Source of the DNA: Prevotella sp. | GTDB lineage: Bacteria; Bacteroidota; Bacteroidia; Bacteroidales; Bacteroidaceae | Assembly (NCBI GenBank): GCA_016901395.1 | Contig: JAEAMQ010000024.1 | Span: forward strand, 1-64,000 | DNA length: 64,000 bases | Direction: 5' to 3' | Shown here: positions 48,497 through 58,331 of the stretch, in pieces | Layout of the letters: the number at the start of each line of letters is the position of its first letter | How positions within the stretch are numbered: the first letter of the stretch is position 1 | Position numbers and translations under genes: made by a program | The notes under the pieces: generated by a model | Seen by the model: the letters and a program-made list of their open reading frames with translations, nothing else | Databases searched by the model: none | What the model was told of the DNA's origin: nothing

Positions 48497-49759
48497 ATGG
48501 AATTAAAGAGAGTAGTAGTAACAGGACTTGGCGCCGTTACTCCGGTTGGTAACACACCTGAAGAGATGTGGAAGAACCTTTTGGCCGGAAAGAGTGGTGC
48601 TGCTCCTATCACTGCATTTGATACAACAAACTTCAAGACGACGTTTGCCTGCGAGGTGAAGGGCCTGAATGTCAATGATTACATTGACCGCAAGGAGTCT
48701 CGCAAGATGGACCGTTGCACCCAGCTGGCCATGATCAGTGCCATCCAGAGTGTGAAGGATGCTGGTATCGATTTGGAGAAGGAAGACAAGAACCGCATCG
48801 GTGTCGTTTACGGCATCGGTATCGGCGGTATCCAGACCTTCCAGGACGAAGTGATGTATTATGGTCAGCATCGTGAAGATGGACCAAAGTTCAATCCCTT
48901 CTTCATCCCCAAGATGATTTCAGACATCGCTGCCGGACAAATCAGCATTCACTTTGGATTCCACGGACCCAACTATGTGACGACAAGCGCCTGCGCTTCG
49001 TCTACCCATGCGTTGGCCGATGCGTTCAATCTGTTGCGTCTCGGCAAGGCCGACATGATCTTGGCCGGTGGTGCCGAGGCTGCCATCTGCGATTGTGGTG
49101 TGGGCGGCTTCACCGCTATGCATGCCCTGTCTACCCGTAACGATGACCCCGAGGGAGCCAGCCGCCCCTTCAGTGCCAGCCGCGACGGATTTGTCATGGG
49201 TGAAGGTTCTGGTTGCATGGTGCTCGAAACCCTCGAGCATGCTCAGGCACGCGGAGCCAAGATCTATGCAGAGATGGTTGGCGAAGGCATGAGTGCCGAC
49301 GCTCATCACATCACAGCTTCACATCCGGAAGGATTGGGAGCCAAGCTCGTGATGAAGGAAGCCCTCAAGGATGCCGACATGAAGATAGACGATATCGACT
49401 ACATCAATGTTCACGGTACGTCTACTCCAGTGGGTGATATCTCCGAGGCCAAGGCCATCAAAGACCTTTTCGGCGAGCAGGCCTACAAGTTGAACATCAG
49501 CTCCACCAAGAGTATGACCGGTCACTTGTTAGGTGCCGCAGGAGCCGTAGAGGCCATGGTATGCGTGTTGAGCGTGCAGAACGACATCGTTCCGCCCACC
49601 ATCAACCATGCCGAGGACGACAAGGATCCTGAACTTGACTACAACATGAACTTCACCTTCAACACTGCACAGAAGCGTGAGGTGCGTGCTGCCCTGTCCA
49701 ACACGTTCGGATTTGGCGGTCACAACGCATGTGTCATCTTTAAGAAGTATGCTGAGTAA
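48497..49759 (+). CDS. fabF: 3-oxoacyl-[acyl-carrier-protein] synthase II
   Basis: FabF extends acyl-ACP with malonyl-ACP. The 420-residue thiolase-fold protein has the active cysteine in TTSACASSTHALADA (about Cys165), histidine in NVHGTSTPVGD (about 305) and histidine in KSMTGHLLGAAGAVE (about 341). Start MELKRVVVTGLGAVTPVG is typical. Its stop overlaps or nearly meets the RNase III gene. Confidence 0.98.
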   Translation: MELKRVVVTGLGAVTPVGNTPEEMWKNLLAGKSGAAPITAFDTTNFKTTFACEVKGLNVNDYIDRKESRKMDRCTQLAMISAIQSVKDAGIDLEKEDKNRIGVVYGIGIGGIQTFQDEVMYYGQHREDGPKFNPFFIPKMISDIAAGQISIHFGFHGPNYVTTSACASSTHALADAFNLLRLGKADMILAGGAEAAICDCGVGGFTAMHALSTRNDDPEGASRPFSASRDGFVMGEGSGCMVLETLEHAQARGAKIYAEMVGEGMSADAHHITASHPEGLGAKLVMKEALKDADMKIDDIDYINVHGTSTPVGDISEAKAIKDLFGEQAYKLNISSTKSMTGHLLGAAGAVEAMVCVLSVQNDIVPPTINHAEDDKDPELDYNMNFTFNTAQKREVRAALSNTFGFGGHNACVIFKKYAE

Positions 49760-49766
49760 AGTAAGT

Positions 49767-50825
49767 ATGCTTGTTAACATCATAGACAGAATAAGGCTCC
49801 CTTTCCGTAAGGATAAGGAGCTTTATTCTTCTTTATACAACATCATCGGTTTCTATCCCCACAACATCAGCTACTACAAGTTGGCGTTGATGCACAAAAG
49901 CGTGATGCACCGCAACAAGAAAGGAAAGCCAGCCAACAACGAGCGGCTCGAATTTCTCGGCGATGCCATTCTCGACGCAGCCGTGGGAGACATCGTTTAC
50001 CGCCACTTTCCGGGTAAACGCGAAGGATTTCTCACCAATACACGATCGAAACTCGTACAGAGAGACACACTGAACAAGCTCGCCCAGGAACTGGGATTAT
50101 GCGAGCTGATTCTGTCCAGCGGTCACACATCTTCCCACAATAGCTACATGGCAGGCAATGCTTTCGAAGCCCTTGTGGGAGCCATGTATCTCGACCGAGG
50201 ATACGATGCCTGCATGACATTTCTCAAAAAACGTATCCTGGCACAGATGATCAATATTGACAAGGTGGCCTACAAGGAGGTGAACTTCAAGAGCAAGCTC
50301 ATCGAATGGAGCCAGAAAAACCGCGTGAAGATTTCCTTTCAGCTTCTTGAAGAGAGCAAAGACCAGAACGGCAGCCCCACATTCAACTATCAGGTGATGC
50401 TTGAGGGCATTGCAGGATGTTCAGGAGCAGGCTTCTCCAAGAAGGAAAGTCAGCAGAAAGCCTGCAAGGACACACTTGACAAGTTGCGTCGGGAGCCTCA
50501 GTTCATCGACGAAGTATTTGCTGCCAAAGGTAGCCGCACGAAGATGGAAGAGGAGCCTGTAGAGGCTCTTCCATCAACAGACGCACCGCAAGACTTCATT
50601 GTGGTGTCGGAAACTGACATCAACGACGATGAGAAGCATCCTACAGCCTTCCGCGAAGAGGTGTTCAGCGAGGCAGAAAGTGCCGCCGACAATGACCAAG
50701 AACAGCAGTCGGAACACCTCGACGAGACCGATGAGGACTACGACCTGAGCCATATCAGTGCCAAGGAGAAGAGTCGTGAGGAAATCATCGCGGCAGCGGA
50801 GCACGCGGCTTTTGAGGAAGAATAG
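49767..50825 (+). CDS. rnc: Ribonuclease III with long acidic C-terminal extension
   Basis: RNase III cuts double-stranded RNA during rRNA and mRNA processing. The start at 49767 (MLVNIIDRIRLPF) follows the fabF stop; ATG at 49749, overlapping fabF, is an alternative. The signature NERLEFLGDAILDAAVG lies near 53-69 and Asp/Glu of the second site in NAFEALVGAMYLDRG near 130. A dsRNA-binding domain runs from about 172 to 240 (FKSKLIEWSQKNRVK... SKKESQQKACKDTL). The remaining 110 residues are acidic and low-complexity (EEEPVEALPSTDAPQ, ETDEDYDLSHISAKE) and are absent from most homologues. Confidence 0.95.
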   Translation: MLVNIIDRIRLPFRKDKELYSSLYNIIGFYPHNISYYKLALMHKSVMHRNKKGKPANNERLEFLGDAILDAAVGDIVYRHFPGKREGFLTNTRSKLVQRDTLNKLAQELGLCELILSSGHTSSHNSYMAGNAFEALVGAMYLDRGYDACMTFLKKRILAQMINIDKVAYKEVNFKSKLIEWSQKNRVKISFQLLEESKDQNGSPTFNYQVMLEGIAGCSGAGFSKKESQQKACKDTLDKLRREPQFIDEVFAAKGSRTKMEEEPVEALPSTDAPQDFIVVSETDINDDEKHPTAFREEVFSEAESAADNDQEQQSEHLDETDEDYDLSHISAKEKSREEIIAAAEHAAFEEE

Positions 50826-50870
50826 ACAAGAAAACAACTACAGATACTACTCCAGATCTGTACACATCAG

Positions 50871-50957
50871 AGCGAAAGCGTTGAACATACGGAGCGCGGT
50901 GGCACCCCTCAAGGACCACTTACCCACTCCATGACTGTTGAACGCTTTCGCTTTTCT
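50871..50957 (+). terminator. Long-loop terminator after rnc (perfect 17-bp stem)
   Basis: AGCGAAAGCGTTGAACA (50871-50887) and TGTTGAACGCTTTCGCT (50936-50952) pair perfectly and are followed by TTTCT. The 48-base loop can fold further (GGTGGCACC, GGACCAC). Confidence 0.65.
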
Positions 50958-51013
50958 ATGTCACTTTTTGCAGGAGTCCGGCCTCCTGACCATCCAACAC
51001 CTATACCGTAGCG

Positions 51014-51068
51014 AAATAATCAGATACCAGTCAGGGCAGCTTGAGAGCCTGACGGTATTATGATTAAA
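51014..51068. ncRNA. Possible structured RNA or hairpin in the rnc-GH3 spacer
   Basis: AATAATCAGATACCAGTCAGG pairs with CCTGACGGTATTATGATT through a bulged stem of about 17 pairs. No T-run directly follows, so it is not a simple terminator. The 440-bp spacer has no gene; the RNA label is tentative. Confidence 0.3.
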
Positions 51069-51266
51069 TCTTTTTAGCGACACAATCAGGGAGTCGTTGC
51101 ATCACTGTTATAAATCACTGATAATCAAAATCATAGGTGTTCATTGCCAGATGAGGTGATTTTTTTTACACGCGTAGAGCTATCTGAGCATATTAAAAAT
51201 GCTAAATTGTTCCCCTTTTCCATTTTTTTAAGGTAATTTTGCAGATAAAACTGAGATACTGAGATA

Positions 51267-52775
51267 ATGAGTTTAACAAAGATAGCCGGTAAATTTTTCC
51301 TGCCTCGCCAGAGCGAACTTGAGAGACATTATAATCATCCAGAGGCATTGCAGCGAAATGTGCTTAACTATCTGATAAGCAAAGGTCAGCGCACGGAGTA
51401 CGGGCGTAATCACCTCTTGTCTACTACCCACAACTACTGCGAGTTTGCGGCCAACGTGCCTGTGAACACTTACGAAGAATTGAAGGGCGACATTGACCGT
51501 ATGCGCCACGGCGAGACCGATGTGCTCTGGCCGGGATTGGTGAGATGGTATGCCAAGTCGTCGGGCACAACCAACGACAAATCGAAGTTCATCCCCGTCT
51601 CCAACGATGGCCTGCACAATATCCACTACAAGGGAGGGAAGGATGTTGTGGCGCTTTATCTGCGCAACAACCCTGAGAGTCGCATATTTGATGGTAAGTC
51701 GCTGATACTCGGCGGCAGCCATTCTCCCAACTACAACCTCGACGGTTCGCTCGTGGGCGACCTCAGTGCCATCCTCATCGAGCACATCAACCCACTGGCC
51801 AACCTCTGCCGAGTGCCCAAAAAACAGACTGCCCTGCTGTCAGATTTCGAACTGAAACGCGACCGCATCGCCCATGAATGTCTCCACAAGAATGTAACAA
51901 ACCTGTCGGGTGTACCGTCTTGGATGTTGAGTGTGCTGGTGCGCGTGATGGAGATTTCGGGTAAGAAACATCTCGAAGAGGTGTGGCCCGACCTTGAGGT
52001 GTTCTTCCACGGCGGCATTGCCTTCACACCCTACCGTGCTCAATACGAGCAACTCATTACCTCACCCAAGATGCACTACATGGAGACCTACAACGCCTCG
52101 GAGGGCTTCTTTGGCATACAAGACGACCCCAACGATGCGTCGATGCTGCTCATGCTCGACTACGGTGTGTTCTATGAGTTTATCCCTCTGGAGGAGGTGG
52201 GGCAGGAAAATCCTAATATCGTGCCTCTCGAAGGCATCGAACTCGACCGCAACTATGCTATGATCATCACCACATCATGCGGCCTATGGCGATACATGAT
52301 AGGCGACACGGTGAAGTTTACGTCTAAGAAGCCGTATAAGTTTGTCATCACCGGCCGCACGAAATACTTCATCAACGCCTTCGGAGAGGAGCTGATCATG
52401 GACAATGCAGAGAAGGGTCTGGCCTACGCCTGTGAACAGACGGGGGCACAGATCAGCGAGTACACCGCCGCCCCGGTATATATGGATGCCAACGCGAAGT
52501 GCTGCCACCAGTGGCTTATCGAGTTTACCAAGGAGCCGGAGAGCCTCGACCGCTTTGCCGAACTGCTCGACCAGAAGTTACAGGAAATCAATTCCGACTA
52601 CGAGGCCAAGCGCTCTCACAACATCACTTTGCAGCATCTGGAGATTGTCAAGGCCCGCCCCAACCTCTTCAACGACTGGCTTAAAGGCAAGCAGAAGCTC
52701 GGAGGACAGCACAAAGTGCCCCGACTGAGCAACTCCAGGAAGAATATGGACGAGCTGCTGGAGATGAATGCTTAG
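51267..52775 (+). CDS. GH3-superfamily acyl-adenylating protein
   Basis: In plants GH3 enzymes conjugate amino acids to hormones after adenylating them; the bacterial members are uncharacterised. The 502-residue protein has the ATP-site motif YAKSSGTTNDKSKFIPVS (about 91-108), the YNASEGFFGIQDDP segment near 275 and the late RYMIGDTVKF and GRTKYFINAFGEEL motifs near 345-375. These match the three adenylate-forming motifs of the family. A TAATTTTG -7-like element lies 26 bp upstream. Substrate unknown. Confidence 0.92.
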   Translation: MSLTKIAGKFFLPRQSELERHYNHPEALQRNVLNYLISKGQRTEYGRNHLLSTTHNYCEFAANVPVNTYEELKGDIDRMRHGETDVLWPGLVRWYAKSSGTTNDKSKFIPVSNDGLHNIHYKGGKDVVALYLRNNPESRIFDGKSLILGGSHSPNYNLDGSLVGDLSAILIEHINPLANLCRVPKKQTALLSDFELKRDRIAHECLHKNVTNLSGVPSWMLSVLVRVMEISGKKHLEEVWPDLEVFFHGGIAFTPYRAQYEQLITSPKMHYMETYNASEGFFGIQDDPNDASMLLMLDYGVFYEFIPLEEVGQENPNIVPLEGIELDRNYAMIITTSCGLWRYMIGDTVKFTSKKPYKFVITGRTKYFINAFGEELIMDNAEKGLAYACEQTGAQISEYTAAPVYMDANAKCCHQWLIEFTKEPESLDRFAELLDQKLQEINSDYEAKRSHNITLQHLEIVKARPNLFNDWLKGKQKLGGQHKVPRLSNSRKNMDELLEMNA

Positions 52776-52789
52776 GGCAAGAGAGCTTT

Positions 52790-52869
52790 TCGGACAAGTC
52801 AGACCAGTCAGACCAGTCAGAAAACTCATCCTCTCCTACTCCTCGGACCAGTCAGACTTGTCAGACCAA
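52790..52869. repeat. TCGGACNAG 9-bp repeats, two clusters
   Basis: TCGGACAAG-TCAGACCAG-TCAGACCAG-TCAGAAAAC at 52790-52825 and TCGGACCAG-TCAGACTTG-TCAGACCAA at 52843-52869, in the GH3-lipoprotein spacer. Confidence 0.88.
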
Positions 52870-52916
52870 CCTGCCCCGTCCGACCTCTCCTCCAACCCCA
52901 TCAAAATTCGAGAAAC

Positions 52917-54893
52917 ATGAATATACCATTTGTCAACAGAACATTCAGCAGCCCCCTGCGCATCGGAACTTGGGGAAGCATGGTCCTCACGCTTCTCCTT
53001 CTCGTCTCTTGTGCCCGCATGGGAAATCCCGACGGAGGATGGTATGACGAGACACCACCTCGCGTGGTGAGTGCATCGCCCGAAGACGGCGGTATAAATG
53101 TCCACAGCAAACACATCTACATCAACTTCAATGAGTTTGTCACTATCGACAACCCCACACAGAACGTGGTGGTGTCGCCGCCCCAAATCGAAGCCCCAGA
53201 AATCAAAGGGCAGGGCAAACGCATCAGTGTAGAACTGAAGGATTCGCTCAAACCCAACACCACCTACACCATAGACTTCTCCAGTGCAATCAGTGATAAC
53301 AATGAGGGAAACCCCTTGGGCAACTACACCTACAGCTTTTCCACAGGCGATCGCATAGATACTCTGGAGGTATCGGGGTATGTATTGCAGGCCGAAAACT
53401 TAGAACCTGTCAAGGGAATGCTTGTAGGATTATACGACAATCTCTCTGACACCATCTTCAAGAAAAAGCCCATGCTTCGCGTGTCGAAGACCGACTCACG
53501 CGGCCATTTCATCATCAAGGGTGTAGCGCCCGGCCATTATCGCATCTACGCCCTGCAGGATGCCGACGGTGACTATGTCTTCGGGCAGAAGAGTGAGATG
53601 CTGGCTTTCAACCACGATATTATCGAACCATCGGCCCGTCCCGATGTAAGGCAGGATACCACATGGCTTGATTCATTGCACATCGCATCCATCAATCGCG
53701 TGTCTTATACCCATTTCCTGCCCGACGACATCTGTCTTCGAGCATTCAATGAGATTGTTACCGACCGCTATTTAGTGAAGAGCGAACGCAAGGAAGCCAA
53801 CCATTTCACGCTCTTTTACAGCTACGGCGACAGCCTTCTGCCGCAAATCACCGGCCTGAACTTCAATGCCGACAATGCTTTTGTCATCGATAGTTCGACC
53901 AAAAAGGACACCATCACCTACTGGTTGCGCGACACGGCACTGGTCAATCAGGACACCTTGGATATGGTAGTCAGCCACCACATCACCGATTCCCTCGGTA
54001 TTCTGCAACTCAGGGCAGACACCTTGAAACTGCTTTCGAAGCAACCCTATGCCAAACGACTGAAGGAAGAGCAGAAGACGTATGAGACCTGGCTCAAAGG
54101 CGAGGAGAAAAAGAAGAAAAAAGGTGAGCCTTATGACTCCATCATGCCCCGTGAAGCACTCAAGCTCAGCATCTCACCCAGCGGAGAAATGAGTCCCGAC
54201 CAAAACGTGACAATCGTCTCTCCGGTACCTCTCCATGCTGTCGACACAACCCATATCCATCTCTATTCCAAACCTTCAAACGACACTCTGTGGTATCGGG
54301 AAGCCTACGAAATGCATCAGGTAAACGACGAAACCTATATGCTTAAAGCTGCATGGCTGCCTGGAACAGACTATAGTCTTGAGATCGATAGCGCCACATT
54401 CAAATCTATCTACGGTGCTGTGACCGACCCTATCAAGCAAGGACTGAAGGTGCGCCCCACCGAATCCTACGGCACACTCCTTGTCACGCTCAATGGAATG
54501 GGTGGCAAGAGTGTCATAGCTCAGTTGCTGGACAATTCAGATAAGGTAGTAAAACAGGTTTATTCCTCATCCGGACAACTGGAATTCTATTATCTACAGG
54601 AGGGCAAATACTTCCTCAGAGTCATCGAGGACGACAACAACAATCGCGCGTGGGACACGGGAAGCTACGACAACAACCGTCAGCCCGAGGCTGTGTATTA
54701 CTATCCTGAGGAGATAGAATGCAAGGCCAAGTGGGACGTGACACGTACATGGGACCCCACATCCACCCCACTTTACAGACAAAAACCAAGCTCTATCACC
54801 AAACAAAAGGCCGACAAGGAGAAGCAGATACAGCATCGAAACTTAGAACGGGCCAAGAAATTGGGAATAGAATATATATCTAACGTAAAATGA
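52917..54893 (+). CDS. Ig-like-domain lipoprotein
   Basis: The 658-residue protein has a lipoprotein signal (MVLTLLLLVSCARMG; Cys near residue 32 from this ATG or 11 from the ATG at 52980). The mature protein opens GGWYDETPPRVVSASPEDG and continues as a bacterial Ig-like (SbsA/Big_5-type) domain, IYINFNEFVTIDNPTQNV, to about 140. A carboxypeptidase-regulatory-like region follows (GVAPGHYRIYALQDADGDY). It overlaps the DUF3108 gene by ATGA, so the two are coupled. Surface or periplasmic role unknown. Confidence 0.88.
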   Translation: MNIPFVNRTFSSPLRIGTWGSMVLTLLLLVSCARMGNPDGGWYDETPPRVVSASPEDGGINVHSKHIYINFNEFVTIDNPTQNVVVSPPQIEAPEIKGQGKRISVELKDSLKPNTTYTIDFSSAISDNNEGNPLGNYTYSFSTGDRIDTLEVSGYVLQAENLEPVKGMLVGLYDNLSDTIFKKKPMLRVSKTDSRGHFIIKGVAPGHYRIYALQDADGDYVFGQKSEMLAFNHDIIEPSARPDVRQDTTWLDSLHIASINRVSYTHFLPDDICLRAFNEIVTDRYLVKSERKEANHFTLFYSYGDSLLPQITGLNFNADNAFVIDSSTKKDTITYWLRDTALVNQDTLDMVVSHHITDSLGILQLRADTLKLLSKQPYAKRLKEEQKTYETWLKGEEKKKKKGEPYDSIMPREALKLSISPSGEMSPDQNVTIVSPVPLHAVDTTHIHLYSKPSNDTLWYREAYEMHQVNDETYMLKAAWLPGTDYSLEIDSATFKSIYGAVTDPIKQGLKVRPTESYGTLLVTLNGMGGKSVIAQLLDNSDKVVKQVYSSSGQLEFYYLQEGKYFLRVIEDDNNNRAWDTGSYDNNRQPEAVYYYPEEIECKAKWDVTRTWDPTSTPLYRQKPSSITKQKADKEKQIQHRNLERAKKLGIEYISNVK

Positions 54894-55714
54894 AAACTAT
54901 GAAAAGATTCAGAATAATGATGATGATGCTACTCCTGTTAGCAGCCACCAATCATGCCTCAGCACAATGCACTTTCCACAATACGGCTTTCAAATCGGGC
55001 GAATTCCTTTCCTATAATCTCTATTTCAATTGGAAATTCGTGTGGGTAAAGGCCGGAACAGCATCCTTTTCTATCGTGCAGAGTGTATACAATGGATCAC
55101 CAGCCTACAGAGGAAGCCTCATTACACGTAGTAGTAATAGGGTAGACAAGATGTTTATCATGCGCGACACCCTACTCTGTTACAATTCGCTCGACCTCGC
55201 CCCACTCTACTACCGCAAAGGTGCCCGTGAGGGATCGCGGTACACGGTGGATGAGGTGTTTTACAATTATCCTAACGGAAAATGCCAGATCAGGCAACAT
55301 CGTCTGCGTCACGACGGCCGGAACGCATGGGAAAAACATGTTTTCAACGATTGCATCTACGACATGATGAGTATCTTCCTGCGTGCCCGTTCGTTCAATC
55401 CCACAGGGTGGAAAAGCGGCTACGATGTCAATTTCCCAATGGCTGACGGCAATAGCGTCAACCCTGCCAAACTGCGCTTTGAGGGCAAAGTCAATATCAA
55501 GGCAGACAATGGACACACTTACCGATGCCTGCAGTTGTCGTATATGGAGAACGAGAACAATGAGGGATTCAAGAAAATCGTAGATTTCTATGTCACCGAT
55601 GACGCTAATCATATCCCGGTGAGATTAGACATGCACCTGAAATTCGGTAGTGCCAAGGCCTTCTTGGTAGGCATGAAAGGCATCAGAAGTGCCGTCAATG
55701 CTCAAGTTAAATAA
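54890..55714 (+). CDS. DUF3108-family exported protein
   Basis: The 274-residue protein has a signal peptide ending ASAQC (about 27); an ATG at 54899 is an alternative start. The mature part begins KSGEFLSYNLYFNWKFVWVKAG, typical of DUF3108, and ends with LRFEGKVNIKADNG and IPVRLDMHLKFGSAKAFLVG. Such beta-rich proteins are predicted to be periplasmic. Start overlaps the stop of the Ig-like lipoprotein gene. Function unknown. Confidence 0.88.
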   Translation: MKTMKRFRIMMMMLLLLAATNHASAQCTFHNTAFKSGEFLSYNLYFNWKFVWVKAGTASFSIVQSVYNGSPAYRGSLITRSSNRVDKMFIMRDTLLCYNSLDLAPLYYRKGAREGSRYTVDEVFYNYPNGKCQIRQHRLRHDGRNAWEKHVFNDCIYDMMSIFLRARSFNPTGWKSGYDVNFPMADGNSVNPAKLRFEGKVNIKADNGHTYRCLQLSYMENENNEGFKKIVDFYVTDDANHIPVRLDMHLKFGSAKAFLVGMKGIRSAVNAQVK

Positions 55715-55994
55715 AACAACCCTAAAAGTGTTCATAGCATATTGATTATCAATGCTATAACTTCGGTTTTAAAAGAACGCCATTCTATCTGTCAAAGAAT
55801 ATAGAATATTCATGCAAAACAGCATAAATTACCACTTATATCCCTATAAAACAGCGTAATTACTTTATAAATATACGGCAACGAAGTGATTTATAGGGAT
55901 ATTCTATAAAATATTTTTGTTTCCTTTCGTCAGTAAGAAAATATTTTGTATTTTTGCCAATATAGTTCAAACTAACACATTCATTTATATTACT

Positions 55995-57131
55995 ATGAAG
56001 GTACATGAATATCAGGCAAAAGTCTTCTTCGGGAACTACGGTGTCCCAGTAGATCGGCATGTGCTGTGTCGCACGGCTGACGAAGCTGTGGCAGCCTACC
56101 GCGAACTGGGCGGTGAGAAGGCAGTAGTGAAGGCGCAAGTCCACACGGGCGGACGTGGTAAGGCCGGCGGCGTGAAGCTCGGCGGCAGTGAAGAGGAAAT
56201 CCGTAGCCATGCGCAGGCTATCCTCGGCATGGACATCAAGGGGTTCACCGTAGACCGTGTGCTCGTGAGCGAGGCCGTAAGCATCGCCGCGGAGTACTAT
56301 GTGAGCATCCTGGTGGACCGCCGCTCGAAGTGTCCGATGCTGATGCTCAGCCGTTCCGGCGGCATGGATATCGAGCAGGTGGCACGCGAAACGCCCGAGA
56401 AGATTGAGAAAATCATCATCGATCCACTCTTGGGCATGACCGATTATCTGGCACGTGAGGCCGCTTTCAAGCTCTTTGACGACATGGCTCAGGTGAAACA
56501 AGCCGTGAAGATATTCCAAAATCTGTACCGACTGTTTGTGGAGAAAGATGCCTCTCTGGTGGAAATCAATCCATTGGTGAAACTCTCCGACGGCACATTG
56601 AAGGCCATCGACGCCAAGATGACGTTCGACGACAATGCTCTTTTCCGTCACGCTGACGTGGCCGAGATGTTTGAACCCACCGAGGAGGAGCGCAAAGAAC
56701 GTGAAGCCAAGGACAAGGGATTTAGCTATGTGAACCTCGGCGGCACCATCGGTTGTATGGTCAACGGTGCCGGACTGGCGATGGCCACAATGGATATGAT
56801 CAAGCTTTACGGCGGCGAGCCGGCCAATTTCCTCGACATCGGCGGCAGCTCCAACCCCGAAAAGATTGTAGATGCCATGAAACTGCTGCTGGCCGACAAG
56901 CATGTGAACACCGTATTGATTAATATCTTTGGTGGTATCACGCGTTGTGACGACGTGGCCAAAGGCCTCATCGAGGCCTTCAAGCAGATAGAGACCAACG
57001 TGCCTATCGTCATCCGACTCACCGGAACCAACGAGACTGAGGGGCGTGCGCTGCTACAAGGCACCCACTTCACTGTGGGAACGAGCATGGCCGATGCCGG
57101 ACATAAGGCGGTGGAACTCAGTAAACATTGA
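55995..57131 (+). CDS. sucC: Succinyl-CoA synthetase, beta subunit
   Basis: SucC and SucD interconvert succinyl-CoA and succinate with NDP phosphorylation. The start at 55995 gives [19 protein letters not shown], an ATP-grasp opening. [17 protein letters not shown] (about 48-64) and [19 protein letters not shown] (about 257-275) are conserved, and [16 protein letters not shown] (about 316) is the power-helix region. Length 378 is right. TATTTTTG at 55949 may be the -7 element. The gene is separated from sucD by 211 bp of repeats, unusual for this pair. Confidence 0.97.
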   Translation: MKVHEYQAKVFFGNYGVPVDRHVLCRTADEAVAAYRELGGEKAVVKAQVHTGGRGKAGGVKLGGSEEEIRSHAQAILGMDIKGFTVDRVLVSEAVSIAAEYYVSILVDRRSKCPMLMLSRSGGMDIEQVARETPEKIEKIIIDPLLGMTDYLAREAAFKLFDDMAQVKQAVKIFQNLYRLFVEKDASLVEINPLVKLSDGTLKAIDAKMTFDDNALFRHADVAEMFEPTEEERKEREAKDKGFSYVNLGGTIGCMVNGAGLAMATMDMIKLYGGEPANFLDIGGSSNPEKIVDAMKLLLADKHVNTVLINIFGGITRCDDVAKGLIEAFKQIETNVPIVIRLTGTNETEGRALLQGTHFTVGTSMADAGHKAVELSKH

Positions 57132-57342
57132 ACTTTAGAAGTTAGGAAGTGATGAAGTTAAGAAGTTAAGACAAATGATTGAGCAATCAATGGAGTTGCA
57201 GATACATAGGTTTATCCCAGTATTGTCTTAACTCCTATAACTTCATACTGTGAGTGCCATCACCATACTTTACTGGTTTATTCCGGTGTTGTCTTAACTC
57301 CTTTCACTTCTTTCACTTCTTAACTCCTTAAAAAAATACATT
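57132..57342. repeat. GAAGTTAAG / CTTAACTTC repeat tract between sucC and sucD
   Basis: GAAGTTAAGAAGTTAAGACAA near the left end, then TTGTCTTAACTCC twice (near 57222 and 57288) and CTTCTTAACTCC at the right, form inverted repeats. The tract interrupts an operon that is normally tight. Confidence 0.8.
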
Positions 57343-58215
57343 ATGAGCATTTTAATCAACAAAGATACAAAGGTCATTGTTCAGGGAATCACTGGACGTG
57401 ACGGCAGTTTCCATGCTGCCAAGATGAAGGAATACGGCACCAATGTCGTAGGCGGAACGTCGCCCGGCAAGGCCGGACAAGAGGTGGCGGGCATCCCCGT
57501 GTTCAACACAGTGAAGGATGCCGTGGCAGCAACAGGTGCCAATACATCCATTATTTTTGTGCCCGCGCCCTTTGCCAAGGACGCCATGCTCGAGGCCATC
57601 GATGGTGGCATCAAGCTGTTGGTGTGCATCACCGAGGGCGTGCCCACACTCGACGCCGTGGCGTGCCAGCGCTATGCACGGGTGAAAGGCGTGCAGGTCA
57701 TCGGCCCCAACTGCCCCGGACTCATCTCTCCGGGTGAGAGCATGGTGGGCATCATGCCGAGCAACGTATTCAAGAAAGGCCATACAGGCGTTATCAGCCG
57801 TAGTGGTACGCTGACCTACGAGGTGGTGGCAAGCCTCACCGAAGCCGGTCTCGGACTCTCTACTGCCGTAGGCGTGGGTGGCGACCCGGTGGTGGGCCTC
57901 TATTTCGAGGACCTGCTCCAGATGTTCCAAGACGATCCCGACACCGACTCCATTGCCCTCATCGGTGAGATTGGCGGTGATGCCGAGGAGCGTGCGGCAC
58001 AGTTTATCAAGACCCATGTCACCAAACCAGTGGCCGTGTTCATCTCCGGTCGCCAGGCTCCTCCGGGCAAACAGATGGGCCATGCGGGTGCCATCATCTC
58101 CGGTGGCAGCGGTACGGCAGCCGGAAAGGTAGCGGCCTTTGAGGCTGTGGGAGTGCCCGTGGCCGACGAAACCCGACAAATCCCTGAGTTGCTCAAGCAG
58201 AAATTGGGCAAATAA
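57343..58215 (+). CDS. sucD: Succinyl-CoA synthetase, alpha subunit
   Basis: The 290-residue subunit has the CoA-binding Rossmann domain (VIVQGITGRDGSFHAAKM, about 12-29; GGTSPGKAGQ, about 37) and the phospho-histidine loop MGHAGAIISGGSGTA (about 246-260). GPNCPGLISPGES near 127 is conserved. A terminator follows. It pairs with the sucC product. Confidence 0.97.
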   Translation: MSILINKDTKVIVQGITGRDGSFHAAKMKEYGTNVVGGTSPGKAGQEVAGIPVFNTVKDAVAATGANTSIIFVPAPFAKDAMLEAIDGGIKLLVCITEGVPTLDAVACQRYARVKGVQVIGPNCPGLISPGESMVGIMPSNVFKKGHTGVISRSGTLTYEVVASLTEAGLGLSTAVGVGGDPVVGLYFEDLLQMFQDDPDTDSIALIGEIGGDAEERAAQFIKTHVTKPVAVFISGRQAPPGKQMGHAGAIISGGSGTAAGKVAAFEAVGVPVADETRQIPELLKQKLGK

Positions 58216-58232
58216 CGATTAACGATAACAAA

Positions 58233-58266
58233 AAAGGAAGGCCATTTCGGTCTTCCTTTATTGTTT
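58233..58266 (+). terminator. Rho-independent terminator after sucD
   Basis: AAGGAAGGCC and GGTCTTCCTT pair around ATTTC, followed by TATTGTTTTTTT. Confidence 0.88.
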
Positions 58267-58331
58267 TTTTCCACTATCCTTCGATGGTTTTCCTGCAACA
58301 GATCAATGCTTATCCTGCTGCATCCATTGAC

